Source: Muscardinus avellanarius
Lineage: Eukaryota > Chordata > Mammalia > Rodentia > Gliridae
DNA: 64,000 nucleotides
Assembly: GCA_963383645.1 (NCBI GenBank)
Contig: OY726574.1
Coordinates: 56,433,977 to 56,497,976, forward strand
Reading direction: 5' to 3'
The translations under genes and the position numbers were made by a program. The notes under the pieces are model-generated. The model saw only the letters and a program-made list of their open reading frames with translations, had not been told where the DNA came from and did no database searches. Position 1 is the stretch's first letter, and each line of letters starts with the position of its first letter. Positions 54,237 to 63,246 of the stretch are shown here, one piece after another.

Positions 54237-54649
54237 AAAAATATTTATTTTTATTAGTTTTATCATTAACCCATATACCACAGAAATGCAAGTCCCAACT
54301 ATTTGTTTTTATCTTTGTCAAGCTAATAGTCTTCTAGCCTAATACACCATGGCTTTAATTTCTGTTTACCATATGAGTGTTCTACCTACCCCCCCCATAC
54401 CCCAGCTCTTTTTACAGTGCCCAGCTTGGTCTCAAACCTGTGATCACCCCCTATAGAGAGTGTCTAATAGCCTATACTACTCATTATTCCGTGAGTATAT
54501 CTGAAAAGAAAAAATATGTTTTCCAGAATCTCCCAGCAATGTTTAACAGAACAAAAATAGATTGTGCTTGTTCAGGTAATTTAAAAAACTTCTTGGGAGC
54601 ATGTTGAATTATGGATATAGGGGAGGAGATAAATATCAATCATATTAAA
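54237..54649. other. Mostly unassigned spacer with a SINE trace
   Basis: CCCAGCTCTTTTTACAGTGCCCAGCTTGGTCTCAAACCTGTGATC (54401-54445) is a possible decayed antisense SINE. Otherwise nothing recognised. Confidence 0.3.
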
Positions 54650-55612
54650 TTCCTGCATCCAAGAATCAGAATGTCTTTTAATTTCTCTGTCTTCTTGAGC
54701 ACTTCAGTGGTACTCTAAATTTTTCATTTATGTGTTTTATATTTCTAATTAGGCTTGTTCCTACATATTTAACCATTTGTGGCTATGGTTTCTACAAACT
54801 TCCCTTTAATTATATTTTAATATTGTTTTATTTTTTACATGGAAAGGCTAGTACTTTTTCCTTGATCTTCTCCACTACCTCATAATTTTATTATGGCTCT
54901 ATTAAATTTTCAGATGTCCCACTTGGGGTTTAAAGCATGTAACCACACTGCCCGCAAGTGTTTATTTTGCCCCCCCCTTCTAACTTTCATACCCCCCATT
55001 TACTTCTCTAATTTAGTTAGGTTAGCCACACTTCATTAAAGCATAGGGTTATAACAGACATATTCCTCTTGTTCCTAAATGGAAAAAATAGTTTTCAGAT
55101 ATTCTAAATGCTGTTCTTTATAAGTATAAAATTATATTTTCTTATGTTAAAGATAGTTGGTTAATAGAATTGTATCATATTAATAGTGTTTAAAAAGAAT
55201 GGATGCTGAATTTTATCAAATGCTTTCTTAGTCAGAGATCATCACGTTTTGCTTTTTATCTCTTAATTTGATGAGTTGTAATGTTATACATTTTATTGAT
55301 TTGTTTATTTTTATGGTACTAGAGATTGAAGCCAGGGGTAGTCTACCTCTCAAATATATTCATAGTCCTACTTTATTTTTTTTTTGAAACAGGGTCTCAC
55401 TAAGTTGCTACACACAAGCCTTGAACCTGTGACCCTCCTATATCAGCCTTTTAAATACTGAGATTACAGGCATGTACCACTGCACCCAGATTTGTAGTGG
55501 CATACATTTTAAAACTAAGCTATTCTTCTCTGTATGAATTCTATAACTCAGCAGTAATTTTTAACTGGTTTTTCTAATTCCCTTGTTCTTGCTTTATTTT
55601 TGAGATTTTGAG
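54650..55612 (-). mobile_element. Old L1 ORF2 fragment split by a SINE
   Basis: Antisense RT-region wording (GGATGCTGAATTTTATCAAATGC; ATCTCTTAATTTGATGAGTTG) to about 55305, then continuing after the SINE at 55494 (TTTTTAACTGGTTTTTC). Strongly diverged. Confidence 0.6.
55309..55493 (-). mobile_element. B1-ID SINE inside old L1
   Basis: TTATGGTACTAGAGATTGAAGCCAGGGG ... ATGTACCACTGCACCCAGATT. The flanks TTATACATTTTATTG and GTGGCATACATTTTAAAA may retain a TSD. Confidence 0.84.
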
Positions 55613-56698
55613 ATATTTTTAATTTTTATTGGTGTTTTGTAGTCATACATCTTAATAGGTACAAGATGGTGGAGACATACCTGCACACATCACCCAATTA
55701 GCCCTTACCCAGTTCCCGCCCCAGTCCCTCCTTCTCATGTTTGGCTTGGTGATTGACATTGATACGTTTGTTTATAGAACATCATGTGCATTAGATAATT
55801 TCCTTCTCCCCCCCCATCCACTCAGCTAGGTCGCCTTATTTGCTCATCTATAGTATCTCCTTCTTTATCTAGAGTTCCACCTATGACCCATTTTCTCCCT
55901 AGCTTCCACATATTAGGGAGAGCATCTAATTTCTTATTTTTTGTGACTGCCTAATCTCACTTAAGCATAATGTCCTCTAATTACATCCATTTCCCTGTAA
56001 ATGATGTAACTGTGCTCTTCTTTATGGCTGAGTAGAATTCCATTATGTACATATCCCATAGTTTTGTGATCCATTCATCCGTGATGGACATCTGGCTCCA
56101 TAGTTTGGCAATGGTGAATTATGCACCTATAAACATAGATACACATGCATTAGTTTTGTAGTTTGGTTTCCATTCTTTTTGGTAGATACCCAGAAGTGGT
56201 ATTGCTGGATCAAATGGTAAATTCATCCCCATTCTTATGATTCTCCATACTGTTTTCCAAAGTGGTTGCACTAACTTGCAATCCCACTAACAATGTATTA
56301 GAGTTCCCACTTCTCCACATCCTCACCAGCACTTGTTGTTGTTTGTGTTTTGAATAGTTGCCATTCTAGTTGGAGTTAGGTGAAATCTCAGGGTAGTTTT
56401 CATTTGCATCTTTCTGATTGCTAATGATGTTGAGCATTTTTTCATGCATTTATTGGCCATTTGAATATCTTCCTTCATGAACTGTCTATTTAGTTCACTT
56501 GCCCATTTTTGATTGGGTTATTTGTTTTCTTAGTGTTGAGTTTCTTGAGTTCTCTGTATATTCCAGATACTAGTCCTCTATTGGAGAAGTAGTTGGCAAA
56601 AATCTTCTCCCATTCTGTTGGATCTCAGTTGAGGTTCTTGAGAGTTTACTTTGCTGTACAGAAGCTCTTCAGTTTCATGCTATCCCACGTATTGGTTC
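55613..56698 (-). mobile_element. 5'-truncated L1
   Basis: Antisense 3' UTR (TTTTTATTGGTGTTTTGTAGTC) through the ORF2 C-terminal region to CATGCTATCCCACGTATTGG. It parallels 39436-40138 but extends about 400 bases further 5'. Frameshifted. Confidence 0.88.
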
Positions 56699-56820
56699 GC
56701 CTTGTAATCCCAGCATGTGCGAGGCTGAGACAGGAGGATCACAGTTTGCAGATAGCCTCAGCTACTTAGAAAGGCCCTTTGCAACTCAGTGAGACCTTGT
56801 TTCAAAATAAAAAATAAAAA
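56699..56820 (+). mobile_element. Truncated SINE (B1 half)
   Basis: CCTTGTAATCCCAGCATGTGCGAGGC to AGACCTTGTTTC and an A-rich tail. It lacks the first ~25 bases and the ID half, and abuts the L1 breakpoint. Confidence 0.78.
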
Positions 56821-56846
56821 TACATAAATAAATAAAATGCCAACGC

Positions 56847-57030
56847 TGTTGGGTGTGGTGGCACACATCTGCAATCCCAGTAATTGAGAGGCTGAAGCAG
56901 GAGGATTGTACTTTCAAGGTCAGCCTCAGCAATTTAGCGAGACCCTCAACAACTTATCAAGACCTGATTTCAAAATATAAGGGCTTGAAGTAGTTCAGAG
57001 GTAGAATAACCCTGGGTTCAATATCTAGTT
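56847..57030 (+). mobile_element. B1-ID SINE
   Basis: CTGTTGGGTGTGGTGGCACACATC to GTTCAATATCTAG; ID half short (GGGCTTGAAGTAGTTCAGAGG). Confidence 0.85.
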
Positions 57031-57045
57031 AAAAAATAATGCCAA

Positions 57046-57257
57046 AAGCTGGGCGTGGTAGAGCACACTTGTAATCCCAGTGCTTGGGAGGCTGAGACAG
57101 GAGGATCATGCAGGTTCAAAGCCAGCCTCAGCTTTGTAGTGAGGCTCTCAGCAACTTAGTGAGACTCTGTTTCCAAATAAAATATAAAATAGGTCTGGGG
57201 TCTGGGAGTGTATCCTGGAGATAGAAAGCCCCTGGGTTCCATCCCAGTACCACCAAA
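57046..57257 (+). mobile_element. B1-ID SINE
   Basis: GCTGGGCGTGGTAGAGCACAC to CATCCCAGTACCACC; long-middle type with AGGTCTGGGGTCTGGGAGTGT duplication. AATGCCAA on both sides (about 57037 and 57292) is a likely TSD. An AAAT-like array forms the tail. Confidence 0.88.
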
Positions 57258-57300
57258 ATATAAATAAATAATAAATAAATAAATAAATAATAAATGCCAA

Positions 57301-57489
57301 CAGGCATTGTTGATAAATTTAGCAAGCTGATTATAAAATTAACATAAAATTTCAAAGGACCTAGCAAATCACAAACAATTATGAAATGAAAAATAAAGTT
57401 GGATTTTTTTCCTAATTTAATTCAAGGTTTAATACAAAATCAACTATAATCATGACCATCTGGTTCTAGCATAAGAATCCGCAGCTAGG
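57301..57489 (+). mobile_element. Possible L1 ORF2 fragment
   Basis: AATTAACATAAAATTTCAAAGGACC, then CAACTATAATCATGACCATCTGGTTCTAGCATAAG, resembles sense ORF2 wording. Short and diverged. Confidence 0.45.
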
Positions 57490-57705
57490 CTGGGTGTGGT
57501 GACGCACACTTGTATACCCAGTACTTGGGAGACTGACACAGGCGGATCGCAGGTTCTCAGATAGCCTCAGCTACTCAGTGTACTTAGCGAGGTCCTCCAC
57601 AGCTTAGTGAGACCCCGTTTCAAAATAAAGAATAAAAAACAGGGCTGGGGGAGTACCTCAGAGGTAGACTGCCCCTGGTTCAATCCCCGGGGACCACACA
57701 AAAAA
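57490..57705 (+). mobile_element. B1-ID SINE
   Basis: GCTGGGTGTGGTGACGCACAC to CAATCCCCGGGGACCAC; middle CTACTCAGTGTACTTAGCGAGG. Confidence 0.88.
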
Positions 57706-58633
57706 ACATATTAACAGCTAATCTTGACTTAGCAGTGGTCACTAGGTACAGGTGTTTATCAATTGAACTGGAGTGTATTTATCATATCTAACTACTCTTA
57801 GGAAAGTTGATTTTTAAAGGTAACTGTCATTAATGCACAGACTAAGAAAGAAGATCACTGAGATATGAGCAAGATTACAATGTATTTGTTAAATATCAGA
57901 TAAATCAGAATTCATTACTTTAGTACAGTTCTGTTTATTCAGCTTAGCAGAGTTTATTCAGAACTCCTAAAATAGACAAACCTCCAGAACTGACATCAGT
58001 CACAATTTTGCTTAAACAATATAACTGGAAGTGATGTGGTCTATGATATTTTCATCCTCTGTTGTCTCGATGTGAATTACTAAGAACAAATGCATAAAAA
58101 CGAAGATATTTGCTTCACCTATAACAATTTCATGAATCCCAACTAACCAAAATTTTCAGATACCCTGTTTCTGTATAAGCCTATGGTGGCAGATTTAAAA
58201 TTGACTTTTAAATCAGAAAAGAGAAATAGAGATGATTCATTTTAAAGGTAAACATTTTATTTTCATGTAAATGGGTTTTAGAATAAAAATCAAAAGTACA
58301 GAAGTAAACATAGGAAAAACTCTAAAAAGAACACATTTTCCAATTTAAAAAAATATAAACCTGACTTTCATAAATCATCATTAAAACTCTAGAAACCATG
58401 CATTTTCCATGAACTAAGGAGATCCCACTGCACCCTACAATTGCCCACAAATGAGAAGGGAGACCCATCACACTTACACTGTGTTGAAATGTTTTCAAAA
58501 TAAAACATTTTTTTCTGCTTAAATTGTTTTGTTTCTCCAGGTACCCCGCATTATTTGGTGATATGACCAACAGATGTAGAGCTTAGGGAAAACATTTAAA
58601 ATTATCCTGACAAGATTCGACAACACACCGAGA
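57706..58633. other. 0.9-kb repeat-poor block, nothing recognised
   Basis: AT-rich single-copy-looking sequence. A partly repeated TTTATTCAG...AGAGTTTATTCAG lies near 57933-57962. The minus strand is open for 82 codons (58570-58322) without a domain. Confidence 0.4.
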
Positions 58634-58745
58634 AACTCTGAGCAACATAGCAAGACCCTATTTCAAACTAAAAAGTAAAATAGGGATGGGCATATAGCTC
58701 AGAGGTAGAACTCGCCTGGCTTCAATCCCCAGGACCACAAAAAAT
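58634..58745 (+). mobile_element. 5'-truncated SINE (ID half and linker)
   Basis: CTCTGAGCAACATAGCAAGACCC ... GGGATGGGCATATAGCTCAGAGGTAGAACTCGCC ... CCCCAGGACCAC. Confidence 0.8.
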
Positions 58746-59085
58746 AAAATTACCCTGAAATGAGTAAGAAACATTTTGTACTACGTAAAGGCATCTTAAA
58801 GTAGAAATAGTGTTTATAATTTGTACACCTAATAGTCTAAGATACATACAAATTAAAAGAAAGTCTCAAATAACCAGATTAATTTAGCAATATTATAATA
58901 AATACAACAGAATTTTTGGAAAATGGAAAAAATAGGACATGAATCTTAAAGGAGAAGCAACATTAGAACTTTAATGAATAGCAGCGATTATGAACCTGTG
59001 TACAATTCAAGAAACAACTTCCATAACACTATGTATGTAGAAATTTTATTGTATGAATTATCTATTTAGTTAAAATAATGCTTTG
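58746..59085. other. AT-rich spacer, nothing recognised
   Basis: No repeat or gene recognised. Confidence 0.35.
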
Positions 59086-59230
59086 GGAGGCTGAGGCAGG
59101 CAGGTGGTAGGCTCAAGGCCAGCCAAGGAAACAGTGAGACCTTGTTTTCAAAATAAAAAAATAGGACTGGAGATGTTGTTACTCAGTAGTAGAGTGCATA
59201 CTTATTGTGCTGAGGCCCTGGATGTTCAAT
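59086..59230 (+). mobile_element. 5'-truncated SINE with ID-type 3' half
   Basis: TTTGGGAGGCTGAGGCAGGCAGG ... GACTGGAGATGTTGTTACTCAGTAGTAGAGTGCATACTTATTGTGCTGAGGCCC. The ID half keeps the wording of a canonical ID element (AGTGC.TACTTA...GAGGCCC), unlike most dimers here. Confidence 0.72.
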
Positions 59231-59233
59231 CAA

Positions 59234-59235
<2 letters not shown>

Positions 59236-59329
<94 letters not shown>

Positions 59330-59334
59330 ACACG
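59236..59334. repeat. (TC)n(AC)n compound microsatellite
   Basis: About 22 TC units followed by about 26 AC units, growing from a SINE tail. Confidence 0.96.
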
Positions 59335-59340
59335 AAAAAA

Positions 59341-59525
59341 AATTAGCCAGGCATGGCGGTACACACCTGTAACCCTAGCACTTGGGAGGCTGAGCAAGAG
59401 GATCACAAGTTCAAGGGGTATATTAACTCAGCAGGATCATTTCAAAATAAAAATTAAAATAGGGCTGCGGGTGTACCTCCGAGGTAGAATGTCTCCTGGG
59501 TTCAATCCCCAGTGCCACAAAATAC
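59341..59525 (+). mobile_element. B1-ID SINE
   Basis: TTAGCCAGGCATGGCGGTACACACC to CAATCCCCAGTGCCAC, with a deleted middle (GGGGTATATTAACTCAGCAGGATC). Confidence 0.86.
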
Positions 59526-59696
59526 ATAATTACATATGTATATGAGACAAAAAAGATATGAGATAGATATGTTCACAAGATGAAAACTGCAACTTTCTAC
59601 TTAAAAACAAAAGTCATTAAGTAAATGATTCAAAACATAAACAACATGCATCAAAACCAGAAAATCTTAGAAATTAATTGACATAATTCAAGACAG
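59526..59696. other. AT-rich spacer
   Basis: Nothing recognised. Confidence 0.3.
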
Positions 59697-59708
59697 AAGT
59701 TGAAATAA

Positions 59709-59887
59709 GTTGGGATTGGTGGTGCATGCTTGTAATCCCCGCGCTTGGAAGGTGGAGACAGGAGGATCGCGCAGGTTAGAAGCCAGCCTCGCTGGCTTAA
59801 GAGACCCTGTTTCCAAATAAAAAATATAAAATAGGGCTGGGAGTTTATCCCGGAGGTAGAAGGGTTTCTAGGAACCCCAGTACCACC

Positions 59888-59917
<30 letters not shown>
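59709..59917 (+). mobile_element. SINE, hairpin subfamily
   Basis: GTTGGGATTGGTGGTGCATGC ... GAAGCCAGCCTCGCTGGCTTAAGAGACCC ... TTTCTAGGAACCCCAGTACCACC plus about 30 A. AAGTTGAAATAA before and AAGTTGATGAAATAA after indicate the TSD. Confidence 0.93.
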
Positions 59918-59919
<2 letters not shown>

Positions 59920-60036
59920 GATGAAATAAAAGAAAATTATTAAACCAAGCCTAATCAAGAAGGAAGAAATATAAAAATAATTTAAAATGGCATATAAAAG
60001 GAAAAGCAAATTAATTCTTAAGAAAAAAGAAATGTA

Positions 60037-60241
60037 GCCGGGCGTGGTGGCGCACGCTTGTAATCCCCGCGCTTGGGAGGCAGAGACAGGAGGATCGCGC
60101 AGGTTCGAAGCCAGCTGCGCGCGCTGGCTTAGGAGACCCTGTTTCCAAATATAAAATGTAAAAATAGGTCTGGGAGTGTAGCCCGGAGGTAGAAGGGCTT
60201 CCAGGAACCCCAGTACCACCAAAAAAAAAAAAAAAGAAAGA
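60037..60241 (+). mobile_element. SINE, hairpin subfamily, with perfect 17-bp TSD
   Basis: GCCGGGCGTGGTGGCGCACGC ... CGAAGCCAGCTGCGCGCGCTGGCTTAGG ... CCAGGAACCCCAGTACCACC. AAGAAAAAAGAAATGTA is identical at 60020-60036 and 60242-60258. Very close to the subfamily consensus, so recent. Confidence 0.96.
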
Positions 60242-60259
60242 AAGAAAAAAGAAATGTAA

Positions 60260-60424
60260 CAGCCAGGCATGGTGGCACATGCCTGTAATCCCAGTCCTTG
60301 GGAGGATGAGACAGGGGATTGCAGGTTTGAGGCCAGAATCAAAATTTAGTGAGACCCTGTTTCATAATAAAATAGGACTGAGGTTGTAGTTAAAAGGTAG
60401 AATGCCCCTGGATTCATTTCCCAG

Positions 60425-60459
<35 letters not shown>

Positions 60460-60460
60460 G
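60260..60460 (+). mobile_element. B1-ID SINE inserted at the same target
   Basis: CAGCCAGGCATGGTGGCACATGCC to TTTCCCAGCACACACACAC and an A/GAAA tail. AGAAATGTA recurs at 60471-60479, giving three copies of this target word and two tandem insertions. Confidence 0.92.
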
Positions 60461-60479
60461 AAAGAAAGAAAGAAATGTA

Positions 60480-60994
60480 GCAACTTCCTCCCTGGGTCCT
60501 TGCTGGGGCTGAACATAAACCTTCAGGACTGGGTCTCCCAGCCCCAGGTCAGACAAGGCTGCCTTCCTATCCTACCCCAGCCCCTGAGGGCATGGAGGCC
60601 TCTATCAGTGATGTAGACACCCACATACAGTAGAGCGTTGCAAGCTATACCCCTGCTAAGACCAGACCATGGGGCATCACCAAGCAGATCCTGTCCAACG
60701 CACCTCCACACCCACCTGACCCTTCACGATCTCCCCAGTATCTGCGTCAGCCTCAGCATGACAAATACAGCCTCTCAGTCTCCATCGGCCCTCTCAAGTC
60801 CTGCCGGAGCAATGCACTATAGTCCTCTAACAACCTGATGGACTGTCATCTGGTTCTACTATTGTGAAAAATATTGAAATGCTAGATAAAATATTTTTAA
60901 TTTTTAAAAAGATGAATTGTTTATCTTATGTATAACAGCAGCAAAAGAAAGAGGCATATTCAGACCAAAATGAGTAAAGAAAGGGACCCAGGAA
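60480..60994. other. Repeat-poor stretch, nothing recognised
   Basis: GC-richer between 60480 and 60800 with short open frames on both strands but no domain. No exon supported. Confidence 0.4.
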
Positions 60995-61135
60995 CTGGGC
61001 ATGGTGGAGACAGGAGGATCACAGGTTCAAGGACAGCCTCAACAACTTCATGAAATCCTATTTCAAAACAAAAAAAAAGGGCTGGTGGTATAGCTTAGAG
61101 GTAGAACATCCCTGGGTTCAATCTCCAGTACCAAG
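60995..61135 (+). mobile_element. B1-ID SINE, internally deleted
   Basis: ACTGGGCATGGTGGAGACAGGAGGATC joins the 5' end directly to the A/G-rich core, omitting about 30 bases. ID half: GCTGGTGGTATAGCTTAGAGG ... CAATCTCCAGTACC. Confidence 0.83.
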
Positions 61136-61584
61136 AAGGAAGGCAGAGAGGGAGGGGGTTGGAGGGAGGGAACAGGAAAGAAAAACCAACCCAAGGCTGT
61201 CAGCAGACCACTTCAGGTCGCTGCCACTTAAGGAAAAAGTCTAAATAGAGCTAACTTTCAGTATTCGTGATTGGAACTCCAACCCTGATCTTCCCAAGAA
61301 AATCAACCTAGTAAGAAAGCACCATCTCCATAAAGCTAGCTCTGAACGGGATCTCAAAACAGGTAGATTAGAAATAAGCCACATCTTCTAGCAGGGCCCT
61401 CCTATATTATCTCAAAACCACAGAATAAACTGCTTGATTTCAGCGTGAAAAAAAAAAGAGCAGGTAGGGAATCTCCCCTCCAAAATTTATAGCCTCAGAT
61501 TTGCGAGCCAAATTTACAATCCCAGATGGCTCCAAAAGCCTCAAGGCAAACTTTTAGTTTAAATTTGAGTTAAAAAATAGTCCT
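61136..61584. other. Unassigned spacer with GA-rich start
   Basis: GAAGGAAGGCAGAGAGGGAGGGGG is an expanded SINE tail. The remainder is not recognised. Confidence 0.35.
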
Positions 61585-62169
61585 CAGGCCGATGTGGTAG
61601 CACACGCCTGTGTAAGGTTGCAACGCAGAGGAAGAAGCAAGCATCCAAGTAAAAGCAAGAGGCGCTTTATTCTGCACTCTTGGGCGAGGTTCACCGGTCC
61701 AAAGGTGGGGCCAGTAAAGTGCGTATCCCGGGTCAGCAGGTTGAAGCTTTTTATGGGGCTGTTTTCTGAGGGTGGGGGAGAACGAGGAGTTAGGGGCTTT
61801 CTGGGCAGGTAGGTGGTTGTTTCTTACGCAGTGTTCTGTATGAGAGTTCTTGGAACTGGGTGACACCTCTGTTGGGAACCGGCTGACACATGTGTCTGTG
61901 GCTGTACACATCAGCCAGGGCAGTTAGAGTCAGGCCACTGTTGTTTAACTGAAGTTACATCCATCAGCCAGCTGGAACTTTCAGGGCTGGGGGCTGCCAG
62001 CATCCCTGCTCTGATCTAACAGCCTGTACTAGGGAGGCTGAGACAGGAGGATCACAGGTTCAAGGACAACCTCAGCAAGTAGGGAGACTCTCATCAATCT
62101 CGTGAGACTTTCAAAAATGAAAAAAAAAACTGCGGGTGTAGCTTGGAGGTAGAATGTTTGATTCCCATT
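61585..62169 (+). mobile_element. SINE split by a solo LTR
   Basis: The first 26 bases (CTCAGGCCGATGTGGTAGCACACGCCTG) end at 61610, and the rest resumes at 62022 (GCCTGTACTAGGGAGGCTGAGACAGG) through an ID half to CCATTA. GCCTG is duplicated at 61606-61610 and 62022-62026. Confidence 0.9.
61611..62021 (-). mobile_element. Solo LTR of an endogenous retrovirus
   Basis: 411 bp, starting TG and ending CA on both strand readings, flanked by a 5-bp TSD (GCCTG). On the minus strand it begins TGTTAGATCAGAGCAGGG. It has a GAATAAAGCGCC polyadenylation signal near the 3' end, followed by a U5-like end TTGCAACCTTACA. There is no internal region, so a proviral copy recombined between its LTRs or only the LTR remains. 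I cannot name the family. Confidence 0.85.
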
Positions 62170-62186
62170 AACACACATGCACACAT

Positions 62187-62234
<48 letters not shown>
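62170..62234. repeat. (CA)n microsatellite in a SINE tail
   Basis: CACACATGCACACATAAACACA, then about 22 perfect CA units. Confidence 0.95.
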
Positions 62235-62236
<2 letters not shown>

Positions 62237-62245
62237 TCCCCCAAG

Positions 62246-62408
62246 AGCCAGGCATGGTGATCCATGCCTTTAATCTAGTAGTTGGAGGTTGATAGAGAAG
62301 GACCACAGATTCAAAGCCAGCCTCAGCAATTTGATAAGGTCCTATTTGAAAATAAAAAATAATATAGCTCAGAGGTAAAATACCCCTGGTTTCAATCCCC
62401 AGTAACAC
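62246..62408 (+). mobile_element. B1-ID SINE
   Basis: GAGCCAGGCATGGTGATCCATGCC to CAATCCCCAGTAAC. Its ID half lacks the first bases (AATATAGCTCAGAGG). Confidence 0.86.
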
Positions 62409-62648
62409 TCCCCCCGATAAAAACAACAGTCCTCAACAAGTAGTGCTCCAAGTCCTTGACAGAATTAGAAACACATCCTTTATGGGGGAATCTACCCCTA
62501 GGCTACATCAAGATTACTAAGTTTACTAATTCATGAAAGATAAAAAAAAATCACAGTCCAATAACAATGAACATATAGGAAAGCTAGGCACTGTGGGTAA
62601 GAACCAGCAGAAAAGAGAAAGAAATAGGGTTTTAAGAAGGAATGTGCT
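62409..62648. other. Unassigned spacer
   Basis: Nothing recognised. Confidence 0.3.
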
Positions 62649-62842
62649 GCCGGGCGTGGTGGCGCACGCTTATAATCCTAGTACTTGGGAGGCAGAGACA
62701 GGAGGATGGCACAGGTTCAAGCCAATCTCAGCTACTTGGTGAGGCTCTGAGCAACTTGGTGAGACCCTGTTTCCAAACAAAGTATAAAATAGGTCTGGGA
62801 GTATAGCCCAGAAGTAGAAGGTTCCTGGGTTTCATCCCCAGT
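62649..62842 (+). mobile_element. B1-ID SINE
   Basis: GCCGGGCGTGGTGGCGCACGC to TTTCATCCCCAGTGC; long-middle type with TTGGTGAGGCTCTGAGCAACTTGG. The next SINE begins at once. Confidence 0.92.
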
Positions 62843-62942
62843 GCTAATTCTAGTACCATGGAAGCTGAGACAAGAAGATCACGAGTTTGAGGCCAGCCTT
62901 GGCAAGTTAGAGATACCCTGTTTCCAAATTAAAAAAATAATA

Positions 62943-63103
62943 AGCCGGGCGTGGTGGTGCATGCTTGTGATCATGGCGCTTGGGAGGCAGAGACAGGAAA
63001 GCCAGCTGCGCTGGCTTAAGAGACCGTTTCCAAATAAAATATAAAATAGGTCTGGGAGTGCAGCCCAGAAGTAGAAGGGTTTCCAGGGACCCCAGTACCA
63101 CCA
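62943..63103 (+). mobile_element. Inner SINE, hairpin subfamily
   Basis: GCCGGGCGTGGTGGTGCATGC ... AAAGCCAGCTGCGCTGGCTTAAGAGACC ... TCCAGGGACCCCAGTACCACC. The GGATCGCGCAGGTTCG stretch with the B-box is deleted (GACAGGAAAGCC). Confidence 0.92.
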
Positions 63104-63153
63104 AAATAATAATAATAATGATAATAATAATAATAAATAATAATAATAATATT
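63104..63153. repeat. (AAT)n array in a SINE tail
   Basis: About fifteen AAT units with GAT and AAAT variants. Confidence 0.95.
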
Positions 63154-63211
63154 AAAGAGCTGGAGTACAGCTCAGAGTAGAGTAAACCTTGTTTCGATTT
63201 CTAATATAGAA

Positions 63212-63246
63212 GAGGGAGGGAGGGAGGGAGGGAAGGAGGGAGGAAA
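63212..63246. repeat. (GGGA)n array
   Basis: GAGG/GGGA units after a SINE end; an expanded tail. Confidence 0.9.

Larger units (their letters stand above)
62843..63210 (+). mobile_element. 5'-truncated SINE split by another SINE
   Basis: B1 part CTAATTCTAGTACCATGGAAGCTGAGAC to CCCTGTTTCC at 62843-62940. The ID part resumes near 63154 (AAGAGCTGGAGTACAGCTCAGAG) after a hairpin-subfamily SINE and an AAT array. Confidence 0.75.

Noticed and set aside
59845..60342. A 165-codon minus-strand open frame with hydrophobic stretches
   Set aside because: It spans three antisense SINE copies and poly-T tails; the repeated LQACATTPG-type wording is SINE consensus, not a membrane protein.
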